Shown: one piece after another, positions 50,766 through 60,170 of the stretch
Layout of the letters: each line of letters starts with the position of its first letter
Position numbering within the stretch: position 1 is the first letter of the stretch
Assembly: GCA_903858015.1 (NCBI GenBank)
Contig: CAIOGZ010000032.1
Coordinates: forward strand, 1-64,000
Origin: an uncultured cyanobacterium
GTDB taxonomy: Bacteria > Cyanobacteriota > Cyanobacteriia > PCC-6307 > Cyanobiaceae
DNA length: 64,000 nucleotides
Direction: 5' to 3'
The notes under the pieces: model-generated
The model's input: only the letters and a program-made list of their open reading frames with translations
The model's database searches: none
Told to the model about the DNA's origin: nothing
Position numbers and translations under genes: made by a program

Positions 50766-50843
50766 TGGTCGGCTGAAGGGTTTGCCGTTGGTGGCGGGGG
50801 CTTGGCTTCGACCTGGGGCCCAAGCCAAGCGATCGGGCTTGGC

Positions 50844-51323
50844 TCAGCTGAGCAGAGCCTTGAGGGGGCCGATCAGGCCGCCGAGGGCCGTCAGGGCGTT
50901 GTCCTTGGTGGGGGCGGTTTCGCCACCGAAGGTTTTGACCACCAGGTTCACGCCCGTGTTGATCAGGCCGTAGTTGTCACCAGCGGCCAGCTTGACCACG
51001 GGGGCGGCGGTATCCCACAGACCCTTGAACTTGGCGAAGGCGTTGGTGGCGGCGGGGATGTTGTCGGCCTTCACCTCCTTCTCGGCGGTGTTCAGCACGT
51101 TCAGCACTGGGGTCAGCACGTTCTTGAGCTGTTCGTTGCCGGTGACCTCGGCGGCGGTCTTGGCCACCTTCACCACGGTGCGGGCGGCATCTTTGGCATC
51201 GCTGGAGATGATGCCGGAGCAGGCGGCCAGGTTCATCATCAGCACGAGTGCCAGACCAACCATGGCCAGGCGGCGCAGGGGGGCCAGCCGGGTGCGCAGG
51301 GTGGTCATCCAGGAAGCAGTCAT
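50844..51323 (-). CDS. Small lipoprotein, paralogue B
   Basis: A 159-residue protein with a basic n-region, a hydrophobic core and the lipobox NLAAC (Cys35). The mature part is helical: AKDAARTVVKVAKTAAEVTG, then VLTPVLNVLNTAE, FKGLWDTAAPVVKLAAGDNYG, and a C-terminus GLIGPLKALLS. The last segments match the neighbouring paralogue at 50078-50545 in order and spacing. Function is not recognised. The W-[DN]-T-A-A-P-V core suggests a helical ligand-binding bundle, but this is a guess. The ATG at 51323 is used; a second Met six residues in is possible. Confidence 0.8.
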   Translation of the reverse strand: MTASWMTTLRTRLAPLRRLAMVGLALVLMMNLAACSGIISSDAKDAARTVVKVAKTAAEVTGNEQLKNVLTPVLNVLNTAEKEVKADNIPAATNAFAKFKGLWDTAAPVVKLAAGDNYGLINTGVNLVVKTFGGETAPTKDNALTALGGLIGPLKALLS

Positions 51324-51475
51324 CGGGAATGGTCCGGTACGGAGTACCTAAAGACCGTAGGCAAAGTGGGCCGTTCCGTCAGCAAGCAACCAACGCCTGG
51401 ATGAAAGTCTTTGCATGCCTGATCGGAATCTGACCAGGCCGGTCGGTTCCGATCGTTGGCGCAAGCGGCCGCGCT

Positions 51476-51515
51476 GCCGCCAGTTCTGGCGGCCCAATCT
51501 GGCGGCCCAATCGGC
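51476..51515. repeat. Inverted and direct repeat downstream of acnB
   Basis: GCCGCCAG-TT-CTGGCGGC (51476-51493) is a perfect 8-bp hairpin about 55 nt beyond the acnB stop. The CTGGCGGCCCAAT segment beginning at 51486 is then repeated directly. There is no T-tract on the minus strand, so this is at best a weak or Rho-assisted terminator for acnB. The rest of the 225-nt gap should contain the promoter of the 51323 lipoprotein gene. Confidence 0.5.
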
Positions 51516-51548
51516 GGCAGTCCTGGCGCGGCGAGGGCACCGGCTTGG

Positions 51549-54179
51549 TCAGACTTCCGCCAGCAGCTTCGCCCCAGCTTCGCTGCTCAGCACCCGGCCC
51601 TGATCTTCGAAGCCCTCGATCTGATCGAAGTTGAGATAGCGATAGAGCTGATCCGCCAACGGATCGATCTTGGCGGCGGCGATGGCGAGGTAATCGGCCG
51701 GGGCTGGGATGCGGCCCAGTTGGGCGCAGACCGCTGCCAATTCAGCGCTGCCGAGGTACACCTGGGCGCCGTTGCCAAGGCGGTTGTTGAAGTTGCGGGT
51801 GCTGGTGGAAAACACGGTGGTGTTGTCTTCCACCCTGGCCTGGTTGCCCATGCAGAGGGAGCAGCCCGGCATCTCCATGCGGCTACCGGCCGCTTCGAAG
51901 ATGGTGTAGTAACCCTCGTCCTTCAGCTTCTCCTCGTCCATGCGGGTGGGCGGGCAGACCCAGAGGCGCGCCCGGTTGGCCCCCTGGCCCTCCAGCACCT
52001 TGGCGGCGGCACGGTAGTGGCCGATGTTGGTCATGCAGGAGCCGATGAAGACTTCATCGATGCGCTCACCGGCCACCTCCGAGAGTCGTTTCACGTTGTC
52101 GGGGTCGTTGGGACAGGCCAGAATCGGCTCCTTGAGATCATCAAGGTTGATCTCGATCACGGCGGCGTAGTCGGCGTCGGCATCGGCCTCCATCAACACC
52201 GGCTTGGCCAGCCAGGCCTCCATCGCCTTGATGCGGCGCGCCAGGGTGCGGGCATCGCTGTAGCCCCGGGCGATCATGTTTTTCATCAGCGCCACATTGC
52301 TGCGCAGGTATTCGCTCACCGTTTCCACCGAGAGCTTGATCGTGCTGCCGGCGCAGGACCGTTCGGCGGTGGCATCGGTGAGTTCAAACGCCTGCTCTAG
52401 TTTGAGATCGGGTAACCCTTCGATTTCCATGATGCGGCCTGAGAAGACGTTGGTCTTGCCGGCTTTCGCCACCGTCAGCAGGCCCTGTTGGATCGCTGCG
52501 TAGGGGATCGCATTGACCACGTCGCGCAGGGTGATGCCCGGTTGCAGCGAGCCGCTGAAGCGCACCAGCACCGATTCCGGCATGTCCAGGGGCATGGCGC
52601 CGATGGCGGCGGCGAAGGCCACCAGGCCCGAACCGGCCGGGAAGGAGATGCCCAGGGGGAAGCGGGTGTGGCTGTCGCCGCCGGTGCCCACGGTGTCCGG
52701 CAGGAGTAGGCGGTTGAGCCAGCTGTGGATGATGCCGTCGCCGGGCCGCAGGGCGACGCCGCCGCGGGAGCTGATGAAATCGGGTAGCTCGGCGTGGGTC
52801 TTGAGGTCCACCGGTTTGGGATAGGCGGCGGTGTGGCAGAAGCTCTGCATTACCAGATCGGCGCTGAAGCCCAGGCAGGCCAGTTCCTTCATCTCATCGC
52901 GGGTCATCGGCCCGGTGGTGTCCTGGGAGCCCACGGTGGTCATCAGCGGTTCGCAGCTGCTGCCGGGGCGCACCCCCGCCAGGCCGCAGGCCTTGCCCAC
53001 CATCTTCTGGGCCAGGGTGAAGCCCTTGCCCGTGTCGGCCGGGGCCACCGGGCGGATGAACAGATCGCTGGGGGCCAGGCCCAACTGGGCGCGCACCTTA
53101 TCGGTGAGGGAGCGGCCGATCAGCAGCGGGATGCGGCCGCCGGCCCGCACCTCATCGGCGATCGTGCTGGGCTTGAGCTCGAAGCGGGCCACCACCTCAC
53201 CAGCGCCAGGCTCACCGGCGGCGCGCTCGATCGTGCCGGCGTAGGGCCGGATGGTGATCACATCGCCGGAGTTCAGCGCCGTGACATCGCACTCGATCGG
53301 CAGGGCGCCGGAATCTTCGGCGGTGTTGAAGAAAATCGGGGCGATTTTGCCGCCCAGCACCACACCTCCGCTCCGTTTGTTGGGCACATGGGGAATATCG
53401 GTGCCGGTGTGCCAGAGCACCGAGTTGATCGCCGATTTGCGGGAGCTGCCGGTGCCCACCACATCGCCCACATAGGCCACCGGATAGCCCTTTTGCTTGA
53501 GCTCAGCGATCAGGGCCAGCCCACCTGGCAGGCGGGTTTCGAGCATCGCATTGGCGTGCAGGGGGATATCCGGGCGGGTGGTGGCGTGGGTGGCGGGGGA
53601 AAGATCATCCGTATTCGTTTCACCCTCCACCTTGAACACCGTGACGGTGATCTCGGCCGCTAGTTCCGGTTTGGCAGTGAACCATTCGGCAGCCGCCCAG
53701 CTGTCCACCACCTGCTTGGCGTAGGGGTTGGTGGCCGCCAGCTCCAGCACATCGTGGAAGGCGTCGTAGACCAGCAGGGTGCGGCTGAGGCCGCTGGCGG
53801 CCTCGGCGGCGAGGGCGGCGTCGGGGCTGGAGAGCAGCGCAATCAGGGCGCCGACGTTGTAGCCGCCGATCATGGTGGCCAGCAGTTGGACGGCCTGGAG
53901 GGGGCCCAGCACCGGGCTGGCGGCACGGCCCTCGGCGATGGCGCTCAGCCAACCGGCTTTCACATAGGCGGCCTCATCCACCCCCGGCGGCACCCGCTCG
54001 CTCAGCAGCTCCAATAAGAACGCTTCCTCGCCGGCGGGGGGCTGTTCCAGGAGCTCGGTGAGCGCCTGCACCTGGGGGGCGGAGAGGGGCAGGGGCGGCA
54101 CTCCCAGGGCCTGGCGGTCCGTCGCGGCGGCCCGGTAGGCCGGGAGCAGCTCGGCGGGGGCGAGGGGCGTGGCGGTCAT
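51549..54179 (-). CDS. acnB: Aconitate hydratase B (aconitase/2-methylisocitrate dehydratase)
   Basis: An 876-residue protein of AcnB architecture: N-terminal HEAT-like domain, swivelling domain ([20 protein letters not shown]) and catalytic domain. The 4Fe-4S ligands are in [13 protein letters not shown] and in [12 protein letters not shown]. It interconverts citrate and isocitrate, the gateway to 2-oxoglutarate in the incomplete or modified cyanobacterial TCA pathway. The ATG at 54179 ([16 protein letters not shown]) matches the family N-terminus; an upstream ATG at 54206 would add nine residues. Length is typical. It stands as a single minus-strand transcription unit, divergent from aroG. 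Confidence 0.96.
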   Translation of the reverse strand: MTATPLAPAELLPAYRAAATDRQALGVPPLPLSAPQVQALTELLEQPPAGEEAFLLELLSERVPPGVDEAAYVKAGWLSAIAEGRAASPVLGPLQAVQLLATMIGGYNVGALIALLSSPDAALAAEAASGLSRTLLVYDAFHDVLELAATNPYAKQVVDSWAAAEWFTAKPELAAEITVTVFKVEGETNTDDLSPATHATTRPDIPLHANAMLETRLPGGLALIAELKQKGYPVAYVGDVVGTGSSRKSAINSVLWHTGTDIPHVPNKRSGGVVLGGKIAPIFFNTAEDSGALPIECDVTALNSGDVITIRPYAGTIERAAGEPGAGEVVARFELKPSTIADEVRAGGRIPLLIGRSLTDKVRAQLGLAPSDLFIRPVAPADTGKGFTLAQKMVGKACGLAGVRPGSSCEPLMTTVGSQDTTGPMTRDEMKELACLGFSADLVMQSFCHTAAYPKPVDLKTHAELPDFISSRGGVALRPGDGIIHSWLNRLLLPDTVGTGGDSHTRFPLGISFPAGSGLVAFAAAIGAMPLDMPESVLVRFSGSLQPGITLRDVVNAIPYAAIQQGLLTVAKAGKTNVFSGRIMEIEGLPDLKLEQAFELTDATAERSCAGSTIKLSVETVSEYLRSNVALMKNMIARGYSDARTLARRIKAMEAWLAKPVLMEADADADYAAVIEINLDDLKEPILACPNDPDNVKRLSEVAGERIDEVFIGSCMTNIGHYRAAAKVLEGQGANRARLWVCPPTRMDEEKLKDEGYYTIFEAAGSRMEMPGCSLCMGNQARVEDNTTVFSTSTRNFNNRLGNGAQVYLGSAELAAVCAQLGRIPAPADYLAIAAAKIDPLADQLYRYLNFDQIEGFEDQGRVLSSEAGAKLLAEV

Positions 54180-54403
54180 GCCGGGTCTATGGATCGGAGC
54201 TTCCATTTTCCGCTCTAGGGGGCTTCGCTTTGGGTGGCAACGGTGACGGTTGGCTTTGGTCGGCGGTTGGGGGCTTGCTCTACCGGCTTGATCAACCGGA
54301 TCGAGTCGATCGCTCGAGCTAGGGCAGGCGGATCGAGCTAGGACAAAGCGCTTTCGCTCGCCTTCTAGGCTGGTGGGCTAAGCGTTTCGCTGCAGCCGCC
54401 GGC
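54180..54403. promoter_or_regulatory. Divergent regulatory region between acnB and the DAHP synthase gene
   Basis: This 224-nt gap must carry both promoters. It contains an 8-bp palindrome TTGATCAA (54288-54295) and a 10-bp direct repeat TCGAGCTAGG at 54314-54323 and 54333-54342, spaced 19 bp (about two helical turns). A TAGGCT at about 54366 could be a -10 box for the plus strand. None can be assigned to a known regulator. Confidence 0.35.
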
Positions 54404-55477
54404 ATGATCCCCACCTCCGATCTCCACGTGGTGGAAACTCGGCCGCTGGTGCCGCCGGCGGATCTGCATCGTGAGCTGCCGATCAGCGAGTCGGCCGCCC
54501 GCACCGTGCAGCGGGCCCGCGAGCGGATCAAGGCGATCCTGCACGGCGGCGACCAGCGCCAGCTGGTGATCGTGGGCCCCTGCTCGGTTCACGATGTGGC
54601 GGCGGCCAGTGAATATGCGGCTGCGATCCGCCAGGCCCAGGTCCGCCATCGCGATGACCTGGAGATCGTGATGCGGGTGTATTTCGAGAAACCCCGCACC
54701 ACCGTCGGCTGGAAGGGGATGATCAACGACCCCCACCTCGATGGCAGCTACGACATCAACACCGGCCTGCGCCGTGCCCGCACCCTGCTGCTCCACCTGG
54801 CCGAGCTCGACCTGCCCGCCGCCACCGAACTGCTCGATCCGGTGGTGCCCCAGTACATCGCCGACCTGATCAGCTGGACCGCCATTGGCGCCCGCACCAC
54901 CGAAAGCCAGACCCACCGCGAGATGGCCTCGGGCCTGTCGATGCCGATCGGCTTCAAGAACGGCACCGATGGCAGCGTCGCCACCGCCATCAATGCCATG
55001 GAGGCTGCGGCCCGGCCCCACCATTTCCTTGGCATCAGCCAGCAGGGCCACGCCGCGATCGTGAGCACCACCGGCAACCCCGATGGCCACCTGGTGCTGC
55101 GGGGCGGCAAGGAGGGACCCAACTTCCAGGCCGAGGCGGTGGCAACGGCCGCCACCCGGCTCGCCGCCGATGGTCTGCCGCCCCGCCTGCTGGTGGATTG
55201 CAGCCACGGCAATTCCAACAAGGACTACCGCCGTCAGGCCGAGGTGCTGCGCGATGTGGCCGACCAGGTGCGCTCCGGTTCGGTGCATGTGATCGGGGTG
55301 ATGCTCGAAAGCCATCTGGTGGAGGGCAACCAGAAGCTCCCCGCCGACCTCTCCCAGCTCACCTACGGCCAGAGCATCACCGATGCCTGCATCGACCTGA
55401 CCACCACCTTGGCCCTGCTGGAGGAGTTGGCCGCCGCCGTGCGCGCCGTGCGCGAGCGTCAGCTGGCAGCGGCCTAA
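54404..55477 (+). CDS. aroG: 3-deoxy-7-phosphoheptulonate synthase, class I (AroF/G/H type)
   Basis: A 357-residue protein with all hallmark segments of the Phe/Tyr/Trp-regulated class I enzyme: VIVGPCSVHDVAAA, MRVYFEKPRTTVGWKGMIND, GARTTESQTHREMASGLSMP, GFKNGTDGSV and VDCSHGNSNKDY. It condenses phosphoenolpyruvate and erythrose 4-phosphate, the first step of the shikimate pathway. The N-terminus (about 40 residues) is the feedback-regulatory arm of this subclass. Which aromatic amino acid inhibits it cannot be told from sequence by eye. Start ATG at 54404; no strong Shine-Dalgarno. Confidence 0.95.
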   Translation: MIPTSDLHVVETRPLVPPADLHRELPISESAARTVQRARERIKAILHGGDQRQLVIVGPCSVHDVAAASEYAAAIRQAQVRHRDDLEIVMRVYFEKPRTTVGWKGMINDPHLDGSYDINTGLRRARTLLLHLAELDLPAATELLDPVVPQYIADLISWTAIGARTTESQTHREMASGLSMPIGFKNGTDGSVATAINAMEAAARPHHFLGISQQGHAAIVSTTGNPDGHLVLRGGKEGPNFQAEAVATAATRLAADGLPPRLLVDCSHGNSNKDYRRQAEVLRDVADQVRSGSVHVIGVMLESHLVEGNQKLPADLSQLTYGQSITDACIDLTTTLALLEELAAAVRAVRERQLAAA

Positions 55478-55578
55478 GGGGCTGGGCCGCTGCCAGCGCC
55501 CTGAAGGCCTGCTCCCCTGGCAGCGCTGGTATTGAGATCCAAGCGAATCGGGGCCTGGATGGGGCGCCATTAATGGAT

Positions 55579-55605
55579 TTAGCACTCGCTAACTCTGAGT
55601 GCTAA
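55579..55605 (+). promoter_or_regulatory. Perfect CIRCE element (HrcA operator)
   Basis: TTAGCACTC-N9-GAGTGCTAA matches the CIRCE consensus at all 18 positions. The dyad extends to perfect 12-bp arms (GATTTAGCACTC / GAGTGCTAAATC, 55576-55608). It lies 93 nt upstream of the ATG at 55698. CIRCE is bound by the heat-shock repressor HrcA, normally upstream of groESL or dnaK operons. Confidence 0.97.
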
Positions 55606-55681
55606 ATCAACAGCAGCGTGACGGATTGTTTGTGGTGAACAGACTGCTGATCAGGCCTGATTACGGTTAGATCCCCTTTCC

Positions 55682-55688
55682 AAGGAGG
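55682..55688 (+). promoter_or_regulatory. Strong Shine-Dalgarno of the CIRCE-controlled gene
   Basis: AAGGAGG ends nine nt before the ATG at 55698. It is the best ribosome binding site seen in this window and fixes the start. Confidence 0.85.
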
Positions 55689-55697
55689 TCAGCAGGC

Positions 55698-56084
55698 ATG
55701 GTCTATCTCCTTCAATTCTGTGGTTTATCGGATCCACTCCAGCTCTTCTATTTGGAGCAGCGCAGCCTGGCACTCCCGCCCCGGTCTGCCGCCGGCTCCA
55801 CCGCTTCAGACACCGCTGCCAATCCCGCTGGGCCTGCCTACGGCGGCTTTCGACCCTTCCAGCTCGACCATGTCCTGGAATGGGCGCTCGAAACGGCCCG
55901 GGGTCGTTGCTGGGATGGTGAGGCGATCCAGCGCACCGTGCTGGATGGCTGGTTGGAGCGGGCCGACTTGATCCGGCATTGGCAGCTGCGCTTGCGCCAG
56001 GAGCCGGCTGATCGCCTGCTGGTGGCCGGGATCGGCACCCGCAGCGACTGGGATCAGCAGTGCGAAGCCTTGCTGCGGGCTTGA
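55698..56084 (+). CDS. Uncharacterised 128-residue protein under a CIRCE element
   Basis: The protein starts MVYLLQFCGLSDPLQLFYLE, then has a small-residue-rich linker (residues about 28-50, Ala/Ser/Pro) and a helical C-terminal half with GGFRPFQLDHVLEWALETAR, WDGEAIQRTVLDGWLER and IRHWQLRLRQEPADRLLVAG. No signal peptide or membrane segment is apparent, so it is probably cytosolic. I recognise no family. A perfect CIRCE upstream plus a strong Shine-Dalgarno implies HrcA-repressed, heat-inducible expression. It is a single-gene unit: the next gene is convergent and starts its stop codon 16 nt away. Codon usage looks like its neighbours. Confidence 0.85.
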   Translation: MVYLLQFCGLSDPLQLFYLEQRSLALPPRSAAGSTASDTAANPAGPAYGGFRPFQLDHVLEWALETARGRCWDGEAIQRTVLDGWLERADLIRHWQLRLRQEPADRLLVAGIGTRSDWDQQCEALLRA

Positions 56085-56100
56085 CCGGCGTCTGCCGGCC

Positions 56101-56778
56101 TCATCCCTGGGCCAGGCTGTGCCATAGCCAGGCCACCGCCAGGGGCACCGTGAGGTTGTCGAGGCCCCTAAGCGCCACCTGTTCCACGAGGGCGGCAGCG
56201 GCGCCGATGGCCACCAAGGCGAGCGGAGCCGGCACCGGCAAGCCGGCGGCGCTGCCCAGGCTGGCCAGTCCCAGCAGAACCGCGGCGCTGATGATCGCCA
56301 TCGTGGCTGTTCCGGCCAGGGAGCGCCGCTGGCCGAGGATCTGCCAGCTGGGGGAGCTGACCAGGGGCCCCACCAGGCCGGCCAGGCCGTCGCCAAGGGC
56401 CATGACCAGCACGCCAGCCGCCACGGTGAGCGGTTGCAGCGGCCACCAGAGCAGCAGCAGCAGGGTGATCGAGGCGCCGTAGGCGATCGTGCCGTAACTG
56501 GGGCGGTCGATGTCTTCGATGCTGGGCAGCAGCCGGCGGCGGTGGTTGATCGCGGCCAACAGGGTGACGAAGGCGGCCGCCGGAATCGCGATCCGTCGGT
56601 CGATCTGGAGGGCCCAGGCGATCAGCACCACCGGCCCGGCTCCGATGTGCACGAGCTTGCGGCTTGCTTCTCCCCAGCTACTCCAGCGGCGGCGCAGCGC
56701 CAAGGCCAGGCCGGCCAGCAAGGCGAGCCAGGCCAGCACCGCCGCGATGCCAACCAGCTGCTGCCACCACCAGCCCAT
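56101..56778 (-). CDS. Phytol kinase-like CTP-dependent polyprenol kinase (VTE5 family)
   Basis: A 225-residue polytopic membrane protein with the family motifs in order: SRKLVHIGAGPVVLIAWALQ, RPSYGTIAYGASITLLLL, GDGLAGLVG, the RRSLAGTATM motif of the CTP-dependent dolichol/phytol kinase group, and VEQVALRGLDNLTVPLAVA near the C-terminus. Plant VTE5 and the Synechocystis homologue phosphorylate phytol released from chlorophyll for tocopherol and chlorophyll salvage. The ATG at 56778 follows the sigma factor stop by five nt, so it is probably translated from the sigma factor mRNA. Confidence 0.85.
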   Translation of the reverse strand: MGWWWQQLVGIAAVLAWLALLAGLALALRRRWSSWGEASRKLVHIGAGPVVLIAWALQIDRRIAIPAAAFVTLLAAINHRRRLLPSIEDIDRPSYGTIAYGASITLLLLLWWPLQPLTVAAGVLVMALGDGLAGLVGPLVSSPSWQILGQRRSLAGTATMAIISAAVLLGLASLGSAAGLPVPAPLALVAIGAAAALVEQVALRGLDNLTVPLAVAWLWHSLAQG

Positions 56779-56783
56779 GCGGC

Positions 56784-57851
56784 TCAGGCCGCCTGCTGCA
56801 GGGTCGAGCTCATCATCCGCAGCTTCAGGATTGCCTTGGCCTCGAGCTGGCGCACCCGCTCCCGCGAGACGTTGATCTGCCGACCGATTTCGGCCAGGGT
56901 GAGCGGCTCACTGCCCTCTAAGCCGAAGCGCAGCCGCAGGATCTTCTGTTCGCGATCATTGAGCTGGGCGAGCCAGTTGCCGAGGTGCTCCTTCTGGATG
57001 TGGCGATCCATCGAGTCGAAGTGCTCGTTGCTGGCGGGATCGGCGATCAGTTCGCCCAGGGTGCTGCGGTCCTCATCGCCGCGGGCATGGGCGTCGAGGG
57101 AGGCGCAGGGGGCGCTTTGGGCCATCAGCTCCTCCAGTTCCTCGGGGCTGGTGCCAAGGGCGTGGGCCAGTTCGAGTCGGTTGGGTTGGCGCCCGAGACG
57201 GTGCGAGAGCTCCCGGGTGACCCGCCGCATCTTTGAGAGTTTCTCGCTGATATGGATCGGCAGACGGATGGTGCGGGCGCTGTTGTCGATGGCGCGGGTC
57301 ATGCCCTGGCGGATCCACCAATAGGCATAGGTGGAAAACTTGTACCCCATCGCCGGATCGAATTTGTCGACCGCCCGCTCCAGCCCAATCGCCCCTTCCT
57401 GCACCAGATCGAGCAGTTCCAGACCCTGGTTTTGATATTTTTTGGCCACGCTCACCACCAACCGTAAGTTGGCGGCCATCATCCGGTCACGGGCGCGCTG
57501 GCCCATGCGAATCCGGCGCTGCTGCTGGGCCGTCCGCTGGGATGGCTCCAGGGCCTGGAGTTCCTTGCCGGCCTGCACATGGTGGGCAAGCTCGATTTCT
57601 TCGGCCGGCGTGAGTAGCGGCACCCGTCCGATCGTGCCGAGATACCAGCCGATCGAATCGGCGCTCAGTCGTCCGGCGGATTGAGCGATCGCCCCGCCCC
57701 GTCCTTTCGTCTCCCCCTTTCCTTTGCTCCCCCCTGGGCGGGGGGAACGGGCGCTTGCGGCATTGGCAAGGGCCTGCGGCAAAGGCTTCGCACCCTCGGA
57801 GCCGCCAAGGGCGGTCGTCCCGATCGATGCGGAATGCAGAGGTGTCCCCAT
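56784..57851 (-). CDS. Group 2 RNA polymerase sigma-70 factor
   Basis: A 355-residue RpoD-like sigma factor without region 1.1. A low-complexity N-terminus (about 60 residues) precedes region 1.2 (DSIGWYLGTIGRVPLLTPAE). Region 2 has LRLVVSVAKKYQNQGLELLD, FSTYAYWWIRQGMTRA and IRLPIHISEKL; region 4 has LRLRFGLEG and the helix-turn-helix LTLAEIGRQINVSRERVRQL. These group 2 factors direct stress or dark responses in cyanobacteria. A GTG (57854) and an ATG (57851) are adjacent, both within range of GGAGG (spacing 6 and 9 nt); ATG is chosen. The gene lies 119 nt downstream of ppk and 5 nt upstream of the phytol kinase gene. Confidence 0.95.
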   Translation of the reverse strand: MGTPLHSASIGTTALGGSEGAKPLPQALANAASARSPRPGGSKGKGETKGRGGAIAQSAGRLSADSIGWYLGTIGRVPLLTPAEEIELAHHVQAGKELQALEPSQRTAQQQRRIRMGQRARDRMMAANLRLVVSVAKKYQNQGLELLDLVQEGAIGLERAVDKFDPAMGYKFSTYAYWWIRQGMTRAIDNSARTIRLPIHISEKLSKMRRVTRELSHRLGRQPNRLELAHALGTSPEELEELMAQSAPCASLDAHARGDEDRSTLGELIADPASNEHFDSMDRHIQKEHLGNWLAQLNDREQKILRLRFGLEGSEPLTLAEIGRQINVSRERVRQLEAKAILKLRMMSSTLQQAA

Positions 57852-57970
57852 CACCCCAGGCCTCCGAATTGAATTTGAGGCGAATTTAGCACCGTTCCAG
57901 CCAGACTGAGAGCCGAGCAGCTGGAGATTTTCGTATCAGATCTACCTCCTTTTGCCGCTTGTTGCGGTGG

Positions 57971-60112
57971 TTACGCTTTCAGGCCGCCTCGCCAACGCTC
58001 CATCAGGATCGTTTGCGTAATTTGAGCATCGCCTTCCGGTTGCTGCTGCGCAAAACTGCCATCGCTCTGCATGTGCCAGGCGGCAGTGTCGTGCAAGTAC
58101 AGCTCGATCAGCTCCTTGAGTTGGTCCCGCAGTTGGGGGTCCTCCACCGGCGCCACCGCCTCCACGCGCCGGTCGAGGTTGCGGGGCATCCAGTCGGCGC
58201 TGCCGATCAGCAGCTCATCATCGCCACCGTTACCGAACCAAAACAATCGAGAGTGCTCCAGGAATCTGCCGATCACACTCACGACCCGGATGTTGTCGCT
58301 GAGGCCACCAACGCCGGGGCGCAGCGAGCACATGCCCCGGATCAGCAGATCGATTCGCACGCCTGCGCAGGAGGCTTCGTAGAGCAGGGCGATGATGCCA
58401 GGATCCACCAGCCCGTTCATCTTGGCGCGGATCAAGCCACCGCGGCCTTCGCGGGCATGGCGAATCTCGCGCCGAATCAGCTGCTCCATACCAAGTCTGA
58501 GGGTAACCGGGGCCACCAGCAGTTTGCGGAAGCTCTGTTGTTTGGAGAAGCCGGTGAGGTAATTGAACAGCTCGACCAGGTCTTGGCCGAAATCTTCCCG
58601 GGCCGTGAGCAGGCCGAGATCGGTGTAGAGGCTAGAGGTGCGTGAATTGTAGTTGCCGGTGCCGATGTGGGCATAGCTGCGCAGGGTTTCCTTCTCACGG
58701 CGCACCACCAGAGCTACCTTGGTGTGGGTTTTCAGACCCAGCACGCCATACACCACATGCACGCCCGAGCGTTCGAGCTGGCGGGCCCATTGGATGTTGT
58801 TATCCTCATCGAAGCGGGCCTTGAGCTCCACCAGGGCCATCACCTGCTTGCCGTTCTCGGCGGCGCGGATCAGGGCCGCTACCACCGGTGAATCCTTGGA
58901 GGTGCGGTAGAGGGTCATCTTGATCGCCAGCACCGAGGCGTCGTCGGCGGCCTGGTTGAGAAATTCCTCCACGGATGTGGCGAACAGGTCGAAGGGGTGC
59001 TGCAGCAGCACATCACGGCGCCTGAGCACCGAGAAGATCGATTGGAACTCGTCGGCATTGATCGAGCCATCCTCCAGTTGGCTGCGCTGGGCCTGGGCCA
59101 GGGCCGGTACGGTCCGCCCCTTGAACGGTTCGTCCTTGAGTTCGGGCCGGGGTAGGGCCAGCAGGCTCATCAGGTCGTCGAGCCCCAGCGGGCCGTTGAT
59201 CCGGTAGAGGTCCTCCGGCTCCACAGCGGCGCCCTCCATCAGCAGCTGCACCACCGCATCGGGCATCTCATTGGCCACCTCCAGCCGCACCACTTCGCCA
59301 CCCCGGCGCCGTTTGCGCAGGCCCTCCTGCAGGGCCTCCATCAGGTCGTCGGCCTCAAGATCCCGCAGCTCCAGGTCGGCGTCGCGGGTGATGCGGAAGA
59401 AGTAGTGGCCTTCGATCACCATGCCGGGAAAGAGCAGGTGGAGGTTGAAGGCCACCAGCTGCTCCAGCGGCACCGCCGTGAACATGGGTGCGGGTCGGCG
59501 GCTGCAGAGTTCCGTGGGGATCGGCACAAAGCGCGGCAGCAGTTTTTGCGGCACCTTGACCCGGGCAAATTGCTGCTGGCCGCTGTCGGGATCACGGATC
59601 AGGGCAGCCACGTTCAAGCTGAGGTTGCTCATGAACGGGAAGGGATGGGCCTGATCCACGGCCAGGGGGGTGAGCACCGGGAAAATGGCGCTGCGGAAGT
59701 AGGCGTCGGCCCACTCCTTCTGCTTGGCGTTCAGACGCGCGTAGTCGATCAGTTGGATGCCGTGTTCGTGGAGGTTGCGTTTGAGGCAGTGGCGGTAGTG
59801 CTGTTGCTGCTGTTCCAGCAGCGGTCTGAGCCTGGTCTGGATCGCCTCGAGTTGTTCGAGCGGGGTGCGGCCGTCATCGCTGCGGCTGGTTACCCCCGCT
59901 TCCTGTTGCGACTTCAGCGAAGCCACCCGCACCATGAAGAATTCGTCGAGGTTGTTGCTGAAAATGGCGCTGAACTTCGCCTGCTCCAGCAGCGGTGTGT
60001 GTTCATTGAGGGCCTGGGCCAGCACCCGCTCGTTGAAGGCGATCCAGCTCAGCTCGCGGTTGATGTAGTGCTCGGGGGCGACCGCGGCTGCGGGGGTGCT
60101 GGGCGGGGTCAT
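57971..60112 (-). CDS. ppk1: Polyphosphate kinase 1
   Basis: A 713-residue PPK1 with an N-terminal domain beginning YINRELSWIAFNERVLAQAL, the head domain, and two PLD-like catalytic domains. ARFDEDNNIQWARQLERSGV leads to the segment AHIGTGNYNSRTSSLYTDLG, which holds the autophosphorylated His, and a second active-site segment has FWFGNGGDDELLIGSADWMP. It polymerises ATP gamma-phosphate into polyphosphate reversibly. The ATG at 60112 matches the family start; an upstream TTG at 60148 is less likely. It lies between the MFS gene (58 nt upstream) and the sigma factor gene on the same strand. Confidence 0.96.
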   Translation of the reverse strand: MTPPSTPAAAVAPEHYINRELSWIAFNERVLAQALNEHTPLLEQAKFSAIFSNNLDEFFMVRVASLKSQQEAGVTSRSDDGRTPLEQLEAIQTRLRPLLEQQQQHYRHCLKRNLHEHGIQLIDYARLNAKQKEWADAYFRSAIFPVLTPLAVDQAHPFPFMSNLSLNVAALIRDPDSGQQQFARVKVPQKLLPRFVPIPTELCSRRPAPMFTAVPLEQLVAFNLHLLFPGMVIEGHYFFRITRDADLELRDLEADDLMEALQEGLRKRRRGGEVVRLEVANEMPDAVVQLLMEGAAVEPEDLYRINGPLGLDDLMSLLALPRPELKDEPFKGRTVPALAQAQRSQLEDGSINADEFQSIFSVLRRRDVLLQHPFDLFATSVEEFLNQAADDASVLAIKMTLYRTSKDSPVVAALIRAAENGKQVMALVELKARFDEDNNIQWARQLERSGVHVVYGVLGLKTHTKVALVVRREKETLRSYAHIGTGNYNSRTSSLYTDLGLLTAREDFGQDLVELFNYLTGFSKQQSFRKLLVAPVTLRLGMEQLIRREIRHAREGRGGLIRAKMNGLVDPGIIALLYEASCAGVRIDLLIRGMCSLRPGVGGLSDNIRVVSVIGRFLEHSRLFWFGNGGDDELLIGSADWMPRNLDRRVEAVAPVEDPQLRDQLKELIELYLHDTAAWHMQSDGSFAQQQPEGDAQITQTILMERWRGGLKA

Positions 60113-60170
60113 GGAGGGGGCGGACTCCCGCCGGGGCAGTGGCTGCAACGTAGCAATTACGTTCTGTCAG

